This document shows positions 53,192 to 63,784 of a DNA stretch of 64,000 nucleotides, one piece after another (position 1 is the first letter of the stretch; every line of letters begins with the position of its first letter). Below the pieces are notes generated by a model. That model made no database searches, was not told the DNA's origin, and saw nothing but the letters and a program-made list of their open reading frames with translations. Where the stretch lies: the NCBI GenBank assembly GCA_013397455.1, contig VYZB01000171.1, forward strand, positions 1,030,958-1,094,957, given 5' to 3'. A program made the translations under genes and the position numbers. The stretch comes from Crotophaga sulcirostris (lineage: Eukaryota; Chordata; Aves; Cuculiformes; Crotophagidae).

Positions 53192-53263
53192 CAGAGCCTA
53201 GTGTGTTAGCTCTGTCCTCTTGAAGCTAACAGGGAATATCATGTTGGCTTCAAGAGGTCTCTG
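53192..53263. repeat. Hairpin with 16-bp stem and alternative pairing
   Basis: The left arm cctcttgaagctaaca (53216-53231) and right arm tgttggcttcaagagg (53242-53257) pair at 15 of 16 positions. The one mismatch is T opposite G, a U-G wobble in a plus-strand RNA. The loop is gggaatatca. Outside it, cagag (53192-53196) can pair with ctctg (53259-53263) across an unpaired left side. The left arm's agctaaca can instead pair with an upstream tgttagct (about 53204-53211), so two hairpins compete for the same segment. The core lies some 170 bases before the CR1 tail at 53433. Nothing shows it is transcribed. Confidence 0.7.
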
Positions 53264-53432
53264 ATGTCTCCCTTGATCACCTACTTCTTTTCCCATCGCA
53301 TTCCTCCTTTTCACTAGACCATTCTACTTCCTCCAAATGGTCATGGGATCACCTTGATTTGCACCAGCCAAACGTTTGATTGTAATCAGATCTGTGCAAA
53401 GGATTCAAGCTTGGTTGGTTTTGTTATCCTGT

Positions 53433-53710
53433 ATCACAGTATCACAGTGTTACAAGGTTGGAAAGGACCTCTGAGATCATCAAGTCCAGCCTATAACCCA
53501 ACACTAACACCAACCCATCACCTAAACCATGGCACTGAGTACCTCATCCAGTCTCCTCTTAAACACCTCCAGGGTTGGTGACTCCACCACCTCCCTGGGC
53601 AGCGCATTCCAATGGCTAACTACCCTTTCAGTGAAGAACTTTTTCCTAACATCAAGCCTAAACTTTCCCTGACGAAGCTTGAGTCCATGATGATGATATC
53701 TTTCTACTGG
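53433..53710 (-). mobile_element. CR1 LINE 3' tail (antisense)
   Basis: An antisense CR1 3' end. It starts with a tandem atcacagtatcacagtg tail, then ggttggaaaggacctctgag, atcatcaagtccagcc, ataacccaacactaacacca, aaaccatggcactgagtacc, tcttaaacacctccagggtt, ggtgactccaccacctccct, gggcagcgcattccaatggc, cagtgaagaactttttccta and acatcaagcctaaactttcc, fading at about 53710 near gatatctttctactggtgaa. The block matches are close and few bases are lost, so this is one of the younger copies here. It is 5' truncated and non-coding. The 'ggcagcgcattccaatgg' form marks a different subfamily from the copy at 57.1 kb. Confidence 0.96.
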
Positions 53711-55263
53711 TGAAGCCCAAAACTAAAAATTAAATAGCTGACATGTAGCCCTTATTCTTCCAGATCATCGTTTACTATAACATTAACAAAGCTGCCTGAA
53801 GTCATAGTACAGGGGCAGCTGGGTTTCAGTAGCAAAGCTGGTTTATGAAGTTTCATTCATCTCCCATGTGTCCCACTGCTGATTCTTCTCCCTCACACCC
53901 TGAGCACTATGGAAGGAGGGACATACTCCATGTCACAGAAATGGCTGCAAGAAGAACCCTCCCCAAAAACAACCCTTTATTTCAGTGATCCCGCAGTCAG
54001 TGCAGTGCCACAGGTACTGCTGAGCAGGGAGTGCTGATGGAAACAAACAGCTCAGATGAAGGAAGCAAAACAGTCAGCTGTTTCTTCAGATGCTTCTCCT
54101 CCCTCATCTGTGTGCCATGTGCAGGCCCTTGCAGGAGAGTTGAACTGTGCCTAATGAAAGAGAACGGTATGCACACATAAAAAAATGAATAACAGGCCCA
54201 GGATGTTACCAATGAGATAATAAAGTAAGAAAGAAGAATTTTATGACACCTTCCCCCAAAAAATTATAATATTGCATGGGAAGAAGGTCTGACCTCTTCA
54301 AGGCACGTTATCAATATTTCATGAGAGTGTGATGAAAAAAAACATTTAGCAGTGCCACATTCAGTTTCTGTCTGACAATATATATCTATGGAAAGAAACA
54401 GAAATAGTAGCTTGGATCTGAATCTATGTAGATTTTCAAGGAATTCAGAAATTACCTACGTGAAACTTACAGAAAACTGAGACGGAAAATGTAGCATTTA
54501 AAGTTACTGAATGGAGTTTTATTAAATAAAATTCTTCAGTTATTGCTTAAAAGTAAAGATTCATTTCAATAGCTTTCTGACAAGGAATGTGCACAATGTG
54601 CTAAGAAATATTACAAGTATATCTTAGTTTAACCAAATGAAATGTTTCTCGGACTTGAACATTTCCCTCCAGGAAAAAAAAGACTGAGCAATATGCTTTC
54701 AAGTTTAACAAAATGCTCAAGAGAGGTGTTTAAAAATAAGGAAAAATGTTTCCATTGGAAAAAAGCAATTTCACTGAAATGGAAATATTTTGAGCAAATT
54801 AATCACTTCTAATGCGATCCTCTGGGGTAAACCTTTCCAAGGACCTGTTCTGATAATATAAAAATACAATATTTTTTACTTCTAAGTCCTTTTGTTTAGA
54901 CTTTTCAGTCATATTAACGTGTCATTGTGTGTACAATATACCACAATATATCATGTACTAAATATATTAAGACTGCTTTTTTTTCCTGGAAAATAAATGC
55001 TTCAGTAATCCTTAGTCAATATTTATTTTTTTAACTTAGTATTCCTCTGGAAGTTTCTGATGAGAAGTAAGGCATATACTGAAATATCAAAATTTCTTTG
55101 GTAATTTTGTGACTCCCACCATCCCAATTCCACGCTCAGTCTTTCCTTAGTAGTCTGAGAGACATGCTATCCACGATGAAGACTGATGATTTTTACAGTA
55201 AATGACTCTTTGAAGAAGATACCTAACCACACTTAAGGGCCTTTCCATCATTAATAAAGGCAA

Positions 55264-55317
55264 GGGGTTGGGTTGGGTGGGTGGGGAAGAGAGAAGGAGT
55301 TGAGGAGAGAATAAGGA
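55264..55317 (+). other. G-quadruplex-type motif with adjoining purine tract
   Basis: Five G-runs follow each other with very short loops: gggg (55264-55267), tt, ggg (55270-55272), tt, ggg (55275-55277), t, ggg (55279-55281), t, gggg (55283-55286). Four runs of three or more G with 1-2 nt loops meet the usual definition of a stable intramolecular G-quadruplex. The next 30 bases (gaagagagaaggagttgagg and so on) are almost all purine, a pattern that can also form triplex or H-DNA. It is an outlier within an AT-rich stretch. No transcript or promoter is recognisable nearby, so a role is not inferred. Confidence 0.8.
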
Positions 55318-56159
55318 CTCAGCCAACTGAGATCTTTTTTTGCCTGGAAACATAATTAAACAAACACAATGCTCATGGCAGTGAATAGATTAGCAGCCTT
55401 TCAACCAGAATGTATTTTGTCTGAAGAGATGCTTTGCCATAAAAAAAAATCACCAACCTACCTTTACCATGTGGTCTGGAAAATCACCCTTGGGCCTTAA
55501 AGCAGCTGGTTGGGTTTTATCCCACCATGAACTGCCCTCTCTGCTAAGATTAAAAGATAGAGTGGTAGAGCAAATCTGTGATGGGACCAATGGGCCACCA
55601 AAAACCACCTGAAAACAGTAGTCTCTTTTCTATACATTAGTAAAATCTCACAGACATTTGACTGCAGGGATTTGTAGTTGCTGCCAGACAAATGCAGTCA
55701 AGGTGGCGACTTCAAGCTCTGCACTGTACAGTTTTCCAGGAGAGTGCTCTGCCAAAGAGGAGTGGCACTCTTATGAATAGTTTGGGATTTTTTTTCCCGT
55801 CTGCATGTTTTTTTTTCATAGCTTTTGCTTAATTTGGTTTTCTAAAAGCCTATTTCACAAATACACTGCATCTGGAGTGTTGACTGAAAATGCCTCAATT
55901 TTTCCTCAGGCTGGATTGTGGGATCCCATCTAGCAAAAATGCTAATGAAGAACAAATACTTCCTTTTTTCCTGAGGGCAAATTTAATCACGGAAGTGTAG
56001 CACTTCTAAGTGCATTAACACCTGCAGTACAGTAAAGAGAAGATGGTGGTATCCAGTATTACCTTCTAATCAGTCATGCAGAGGTGTTTCCATTACAGGA
56101 ATTAACATCTGCGTTTACCAAAATCAAAGAATTATATTATAATTAGAATTGAGTGAATT

Positions 56160-56262
56160 ATGCATGTATATAGACATATATGTGTATTTGTGTGTGTGTA
56201 TATATATGAATGAACTATATCTGTATATTCATATTATGTATATGTATGTATATAATCATATG
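56160..56262. repeat. Degenerate (TG)n/(TA)n simple repeat
   Basis: A mixed alternating purine-pyrimidine region with gtatatagacatatatgtgt, then tgtgtgtgtatatatatgaa, then tatgtatatgtatgtatata. Units are interrupted, so it is an ageing microsatellite. Alternating TG/TA DNA may adopt Z-form or slip during copying. Confidence 0.85.
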
Positions 56263-57110
56263 CTCGCCCTCTTGCACTCTACTATACGTATACAGAGAGA
56301 GTATAGAATGACTATACAATATCTTCCTATTCAGGTGTCCCTGTGTTAATTTTTCACAATTACTTGGCATGCAATCAGTTCATGCAAAGATCTTCAAAAC
56401 CTTGAAATTGTTCTGGTCAGAATCAAAATCAACTTTGACTGTTACAATACAAATTTGGATTTTACTGATGAAGTCCAGATAGACGTTCTGTAAGCCTCAC
56501 ATGTTTAAACGGGTATTGTGGTTATTAAAAAAATTCTACTTTGACAGTAAAATAGAAACTAAGAAAATCTAGATGAAGTTGGGGGGCGAAATAAAGAAGG
56601 AAAACAGGAATCAATATAGTAGAATTAACACTTGTCCTTAAAAAGATACCTTTGACCACAACAGGTAATATAAAAAATGGGAAAGCAGTGAATGGAATAA
56701 ATGCTGTGAGGAAGACTGCAGATCCACAAAAGAGATGAATTCTTAACCACAGAAGTGTTTTATTTGGGTAAGGAAACTATTAGGGGCAGATATACATATG
56801 TTAAAAAAGTTTTTAGGAATGTAGCTGAATTCACAGAAATTCACAGGTGCACTAAGCATCTCACTCCCACTGATTTCCTCAGTGGAAACTGTGGGCATCT
56901 TTGACACTTTAACATTATGTCCTTTAGAACATGGTCTACTTCCCTTTAAAGTCAGTGGGAGAGTAGACGGAAATAATCACAGTCTGGACAAATAGTAGCA
57001 TGAATGTAAAATTTCAAAGTAGGAGAAGGCAGCTGAAGGTAAAGAAAGGGTAGTGATCTTCCTAGCTCCAGGGACTAATTAACTGACTTTGAAACATGTC
57101 AGTGTGGAAA

Positions 57111-57520
57111 TCACAGAATCAGAGAATGGTTGAGGTTGTTAGGCACCTCTAGAGATCATCTCGTCCACCTCCCTACTCAAAGTCATCAGCTAGAGCAGGT
57201 GAACATCCCAAGAATGGAGACACCACAGCCTCTCTGGGCAACCTAGTCCAGTGTTTGACAATCCTGACACTGATTTTTATTAATTCTCTTTCTCTATTTG
57301 AATAGGATTTACTATATTTCCAATTGTACCCATTGCCTCTTGATCTCTCATTGGACTCCACGAAGAAGAAGTTGACTCCCTTTTTTGCTGTCCCCCGTCA
57401 GATATTTATACACACTGGCAAGATCCTCCAGAGCCTTCTCTTCTCCAGGCTTAACAGTCCCAGCTCTCTCAACCTCTCCTCGTGTGTTAGATGCTCCAGT
57501 CCCTTAATCATCTTTGTGTA
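57111..57520 (-). mobile_element. CR1 LINE 3' region (antisense, about 410 bp)
   Basis: The longest 3'-anchored CR1 copy here. It begins with the tail tcacagaatcagagaatggt, followed by tgaggttgttaggcacctct, agagatcatctcgtccacct, ctagagcaggtgaacatccc, ggagacaccacagcctctct, gggcaacctagtccagtgtt, acccattgcctcttgatctc, cagatatttatacacactgg, ccttctcttctccaggctta, acagtcccagctctctcaac and ctccagtcccttaatcatct. This order is the standard antisense CR1 3' part. The middle (57258-57320) is poorly conserved and AT-rich. Substitution level looks higher than in the 53.4 kb copy, so the insertion is older. It is 5' truncated near 57520; the next bases may continue weakly. Confidence 0.95.
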
Positions 57521-60400
57521 ACATTACTTGTGATGGACTGGATAGATGTGATGATTGTCATCCATGCCGGTTTTCTAGGATTTACACATGTAACTCTGTA
57601 GTTAAAGTCTGGTCATTCATACTTATGAATCTCAGCTTTCCTCAGTGCAGCTCAGGTGTCCATCTGGGTTGGATGGACATTCTTGTTATTGTGGAATTCA
57701 GTTTCCTGGAGAATACCCAGTTAAGGTAACAAAATACAGAAGAGTACTTTGTACTGGCCTTCTGAATATGATGCTTGCTCCACCACTGTGAGTAAAATTA
57801 ATAAACAGTGTATTTGAACTGCCACCACTAAGCTGTCAGTGCAATCCACACCCTAGGAGATGTCAGTTCTTGTAATCTAAAAACTTGAATCTGTCATGTT
57901 GGTTAGCTGCAAAGTACACTAACAAAGTTTTCTTCACAATTGGAACAGCTAGAGACAAAAATTTGGCATTAGCAGTTGCTGTGTCATTTTAATGAAAGAT
58001 AGAGACATGCAATTGGATGTTTTGAAGAACCTAACTATCACAGTATACTCAGTTTCAACTTTTTGCATGAGCTGCACCAACTGGCTATGGTCATATGCTT
58101 AACCAATCCCTTGAAAGTCAAATATGATCAGCTAAACTTCAACAGAGATGGTTTAAGCTGATGCATATTCCTATGCAATTGTGACAGCTATAGCATATTT
58201 TATATGAGTTTATTATATCAGTTATTAAGCTGCCAAACCCCATAGGTTTTATTTCCCTATATGTTGACATACTGGTATTTTTACTAATATAGCTTGAATG
58301 GGATGGGCATAGGTTCAATATCATAAATATGCTTACTCCAGTAGTTCATTCCCTCCCAGTATAGGAATATCTTTTAGTGATAAGTTTGTAAATACACACA
58401 TAATCGTATTCACATACCTTAATACCACTGTAACCAGACTAGGAAGGGCTACTACATTACTTCAGTTCTATGAGCGTAGCTATGGTGCTGCAATTTTTGC
58501 CATATCTGGTTCTTTTCGTAAGAGAACACTGAGGAGAATGAGAAAATGTGAGCAATCTAAATACTATGTAGTAGGCCAAACTGAGACCGTTCTGTTCATG
58601 ATTAATAAGCAGTGAATGATAGAAGGCAAGTGGATTCAGTCTATGCTTTTGGCAGATATATTTATTCGTGTATGTTCTCCATATGTGAGGGGATATGACC
58701 ATTGCTTCCAAGCCACAACTGTATCCAGCCCATAAACAGCAAATCATGGTAATAATATTTCCACAAGAGGGGCCAAACTTATATGTGAAGAATAAGTATG
58801 TTGTGAATGTGGTAAATGACTCGTGCATGTGTAGCTACCGTTACAGTGCAGACACAGGAGAGGACCACGTAGTGTGCAGTTGCAGTGGCAGAGCATTTTA
58901 GGGAAACCAAATAGTAAATAAGTCATAGGCCCTGTGAGTAGGTCTATTGATTTAAATTTTGCCATTTATAATAGGTTGCACATGTTTGTGTGCATATGCG
59001 TGTGAGTATTTATACGTATGCGTATCTTTGCAGAATGAGGTTACTCTTATACATCTGACCTCTATTATTGACTGAACCTAAGTGAGAACTCTTGGTAATT
59101 ATATCCTCCAACCCTTCATATTAAACATTATATAACGAACTGCTGTTCCTCTTCCTTAATTATTAGGAATCGTTATTTTCTCTGGGTTGCAATATGAGAT
59201 GATTAGTTTTTGTTCTGAAATCTATTATGCGTGGTCATTACAAGTAGTATGAAAAGTCCTAGTAGTCTACCACTGAGTATGGATTATCTCTTTCTGTGCT
59301 TAGAGAGCTACAAATGTTAAAGGTAATTCTCCTCATCTGTGACCCTTTACAAGAGACCGAATACCCCTTTTCATCTGCATTTCCAGTACAGTTCATCACG
59401 TTGTGTGAGATTAAACTAAATATATTATCAAGACCAAACCACTGACCAAATTTTACTCAAATGTGTCAGTGAACAAAGGGTAGAATCCAGAGATGATGTG
59501 TTTAATAGACTGAAATTTCAAGTCAATAGTTACTCCAATTCTTCCGTCCATCAATGTGGGCAAATGCTGTATTTCCAAACAAAGCTTAGATCTGACAGCT
59601 CAATATCTGTATGTGATCGGAATTGTAATTATTTTAATTTGAATGCTAATTAATTTATTTCTTAACTGCCTGTTGGGCTTGTGCCCCATCTGGCCTGGTT
59701 TCGTGTCTCTTGATAATAAAATATGAGTTTATGGTCTGATGATGAACACAAGGTGTGTTTATATGCTTTGTAACAATACTGTTTAATGATGAGAGATGTC
59801 ATTCTTCACAATTCCCGAGGAAAATTTCTAGGTATGTAATTGTGAATCCATTAATTTGAACTTCTGAATCTGCATCTGTCTTATTCTTTGCATATACATG
59901 GAAATCCGAATCAGGAGTTTCCCATGTATACTAGCACATAGGTTTTTAAAAAGGATCATGTATTAGACTCAGATAATTAAATAATAATGTTTCCACAGTC
60001 ATTTAGAGAAAGCAAGGCGTATGTGTATTAGTTTAAATAGATAAAATGCAGTACAAAGATAATGGATTTTTAGGAAGAACAATTTAAAGTACTCACACAT
60101 CACAGACTTTTAAATTAATGTCAGGCACTCAGGAGAAGTTCTGGAGTCATTGTGGACAGCTCAATAGAAACATCTGCTCAGGCGCAGCACTGGTAAAATA
60201 ACTGAACAAACAATCATTGAGGCCAGATCCCCACCTTTCTGAAGTTGCAGAATTGAAATGGGATTCAGCTCACTAACCTCAGCAATTTGAAAGTTAGACA
60301 TCTAGTGTAAAGTAGTTACTGAAGATCCTTCTGTGGTCAGTGGAGGGAAACTAACCACTGGAGGACAATCCAGCTAGCTGAAGTATGCCTGAAGTAAATG
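57521..60400. other. Unique AT-rich non-coding DNA, no gene seen
   Basis: No gene is recognised. The longest open frame in the window, 123 codons, lies here on the minus strand (58457-58828). It has no known domain and is rich in Cys, His, Thr and Ser, as random AT-rich frames often are. The stretch 59600-59760 is dense in taat/attaa words and free of simple repeats and is noted as a candidate conserved element. Around 58980-59035 there is a weak alternating gtgtgcatatgcgtgtg patch. Confidence 0.65.
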
Positions 60401-60960
60401 GAATTAAGTGCCCTTTTGAGGTGTCATCTTTTTCCACCAGGTGTAGAAATACAAAGCAGTTGCTTTACACTAGAGGCCTAGTTTTTAAATAGGTAAAGAT
60501 GTGGAGGATGTTACTGCCTCCATGCCTTGCTCTCAGCCATTAACATTGCATTTGTTTTGCTGAAAGGTTTCCCGGCTTGGCTAATAAGGTTCTTGGCAGA
60601 TACAAACAGGTCTGAGTGTGGTCTCCATGTGGCTGCTATGGATGCTGCGCTCATCAGACTTTTCCATGCTGGGAATTGTAGCTGTCCTCAGAAACTGTAC
60701 AAGGAATCCCGACTTTGTTGCTGTCAACCCCATCAACATGGACTGTCCAGGTTGAGAGGATCATGGCTGCAGTATGCCAGCACTGCTTTCCTCTGTCTGT
60801 TGGCATTCTTTTTTCCTCCACATTTTCACAGTTTAATCACTGCAAAACCTGAGGGCTGACCCGTACTGAAGTTGTTGAGTTTATTATTTGGGATAGTTAT
60901 ATTCCTAACTCCTCATCTGATCTTATACAGGAAGTGAACTTCTTGGTTTCCGGCTTGCCC
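60401..60960. other. GC-richer patch with an unassigned 110-codon open frame
   Basis: This patch is less AT-rich than its flanks and contains a plus-strand open frame of 110 codons (60527-60859). The translation (LHVAAMDAALIRLFHAGNCS in the middle, then a hydrophobic Leu/Phe-rich end) matches no protein family I recognise. No clear splice signals, start context or codon pattern marks it as coding. Chance in a GC-richer patch is the simplest reading. Confidence 0.4.
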
Positions 60961-63784
60961 ATTCCCAGTACAGGCAAAAAGATTTACAAGGTTCCCAGGA
61001 AAAGAGATTAATAAGTATTTTTTAAAATCTTAACTGTCTTTAGCTGGTAACAGATGTGATTTGAGGCTCCTTACTTCAAACATAATGGGTGAATATACTA
61101 CATGAACATAACAAGTGACACACCTTGTACATTTTTAAACTTATTACAAATAAACCCAGTGCCCTGTGAATATTGACAAAGCTAGAATTTCCATACCAAA
61201 GGACTAGGCTATTTATTCTAGTTAAGCTGTAAAAACTATTACACAGTACAGCAGCTAGCATTGTTCTTCCAGCTGGTTTGTCTTCAAAAGGTTCTGTGTG
61301 CAGCCTGTTAGGATTGATAAGTATACAACTCAGCAAATTCCATCTGGGTATTTTCAATAAATTAGAGGGTAAATGCAAATAGGAATGTGAATTTCAAGTT
61401 ATTGTAAATCCCGTTGTCCTCTGAAAGGGAACGCCAGATTGTCCGTTTGCATACATTTTCGTTCATTTGCAGAAGACCTTCTAAGTGGCCACGTTTGCTT
61501 TAAAGTTGCAATGTAGTACAATAAAAAAAGAACAAAACCCAACAAAAAAACCCAAAACCTCAAGGAAGAGAAATAAATTCTGTGTAGTTATGGGGCTAGG
61601 GTCAATTTATGGTAACTGCCATATAACTAGCTATGAATCTGATACAAGAAAAGGAAATATTCGTCATCCATATGTACACATTCACACTCATGACAGAGGG
61701 ATACATACTGCATACAGAAAGTTCTCAGCTAGACAGAACAAATGAATAAAAATATCTGGTCAAATGAATTCTAATATAAACTGAAAAAAAAAAAGACACA
61801 GGACAGCTACACTACAGAGATTCACAGATAAAAATTAGTTTATTTTGTTTTCTCTACAGTGGAATTTGCTTGCTATCTTCAGAGAACAACTTAATCAGCT
61901 CTGAAGTATCCCCAAAGTAGTCTCATAGCAAAATTAAAACAGGAATAAGGTTAAATTAGAACTATGTCTCACAAAGGAATCCATACTTGAGTTATCTAGA
62001 AATAAAGTAAACCAGAAGAATGTCTTAATACCTCTGCTGTCAGACTGCTTTTCAGTACCTTCTTGTAAAATGGCAAGACAAACTTGTTTACTTTCATCTT
62101 ATGCAGAAGACCATAGAAATTCAGATTTACCACCTGGTATGTCATTGTCAGTTAATCTTTTTAAGGCCTGGATTAGTAAATATGAACATAAAGATTGACT
62201 GCTTATGCAAGTCCTAGATCACTTTTATTCACACAAAAAAATCTGATTCATCAAGAGCCACCACGCCTTTGTCATGAATTTTAAGTAAACTCATCTTTCC
62301 TTTATAAGAAAGGCTGCAAACCATACGTGAAAAACAACTCTTCTTTAAGCACAGAAACAGATTAATTTTGGAAAATCCAAGTGAGCTTTATGGCAAGCAC
62401 ATTTGTCAATTTGGCTGTAACTCTGAATGAGGTTTGAAGGAAAAGCACTCTGCTTCATCAGCACTATGGGTAACACAAGGGAATCCTCACTTTCTCCTGT
62501 CTGGTGTATATTCAGCTTTTGGCTCAAGGAAGTTGATATTGGTGGTTCTGACTCCAGAGGTGAAAATGTCTTTCATAACAGTCCTCTTGCATTGCACTTC
62601 TGTTATACTCAGAGGTGACTGAACCTTTGGTCTTCTGAAAATGAGTAGTTAATTTTCTGGAACACTAGAAATATGGAAATATTTTAACAGTGTATGTTGT
62701 GGCCTTGAAATGTTTTTTTTGCTAAAAAGAAATGCTCATCTCCAATGTGCAATTTTCACTGTTCGATGTCTGTATGGATGTTCTCACGCTCAGCAATGTC
62801 AGTCATGAGACAGAGGTAATATCACATAGCAGGAGATCATACATTTTGCATAAGGCAAAAACATGGCAAAGTGTCAGTGATATAGCCAAAAAGAGTAGTT
62901 CACAAGTTCAGATTTGGCCACAATTGAACTGCTTGGCAAATTGTTTTTTTCACTTGCATAGATGTAAATCAAATTACTAAAGATCTGCAGATTAACAGAC
63001 AGTATTTGTGATGAATAATTCAGCTGCCCTACTAAGCAGTAGCCTGGTTAATGTACCAATTGAAATAAATGGAAATGTTTTCCATCTGTTGGCATATGTT
63101 ATGTGCAAGTTGCAAGTTTAAAAAATGGAAGGGAGATCATGGTTGTGCCTTACCCAGACTCCAAGAGTATAAGTATAATACCCTGGGAAAAGTTTAAGAC
63201 CATATCTGTTGAATTTATTAATTCTCAACTGTGTATCATTCCTCTCATAAACTCCACATGGGTGAGAAAAGAGTCAGGTGGTGGTGTGCAGCTGCTGCTT
63301 TCTCTCATCTGCACTCTGTTGCAAGCCCTTAAACAATTAGCTTAATTTTTGCAATTAGTTTTGATCTATGGTTTGGGGTCTGCAGAATATTAGGAGCTGT
63401 TTCAACAGGCATCCATAAAAGGGGTAAGCAGTGTTGTAGCCAGAACATATGACTGAATTAATTTTTTCTCACAACACCTGGAATCAATATTGTCAGCCAG
63501 AAACATGTTGTATCCTGTATTTTTTCCATTATCTCTAAATTGTGCTTTATGAAACCTGGGTGGTATAATATAATATTATATATAATATTGTAATAGGAAA
63601 AAGGATTTGCTAGGTTGACATGACTCTGCTCAGCACAGTAATACACACAACTGTTTTGTGTGAAGCTGGGAGGTATTATTTACTTGTTTGTTTCTATATG
63701 CAATATAGTGATCCTGTGTTGAGCTGTAGTCCCCATTGGATAATATTCCAACAATTGTTTCTAATCAGTAGAAATATGTTGGAC
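60961..63784. other. Unique AT-rich non-coding DNA, no gene seen
   Basis: No gene or recognised repeat; the longest open frame is about 100 codons (minus strand, 61076-61378) and is unrecognised. A-rich simple stretches occur near 61520-61560 (short a-runs with acccaa) and 61783-61794. An AT-only near-palindrome lies at about 63566-63594, built around aatatt. Confidence 0.65.

Larger units (their letters stand above)
48311..53432. other. Unique AT-rich non-coding DNA, no gene seen
   Basis: No gene is recognised; the longest open frames are 90-93 codons. The stretch holds a possible MIR-like trace (48945-49005), an 11-bp tandem repeat (50299-50331) and a well-formed hairpin (53192-53263). The parts 51940-52420 and 52660-53140 have the look of conserved non-coding DNA: clusters of taat/attaa words and few simple repeats. 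That impression needs alignment to be worth anything. Confidence 0.65.
53711..57110. other. Unique non-coding DNA with G-rich and TA/TG repeat tracts
   Basis: No gene is recognised; open frames are at most about 71 codons. Two notable tracts lie inside: a G-quadruplex-type motif followed by a purine tract (55264-55317) and a degenerate TG/TA repeat (56160-56262). Otherwise it is AT-rich unique sequence. Confidence 0.7.

Noticed and set aside
58457..58828. Longest open frame (123 codons, minus strand) as a protein gene
   Set aside because: The translation has no recognisable family, is Cys/His/Thr-rich like random frames, overlaps open frames on the other strand and shows no splice or start context.
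63566..63594. AT-only near-palindrome as a cruciform or origin element
   Set aside because: Alternating AT sequence makes such symmetry trivial, and the exact symmetric core is only about 14 bp.
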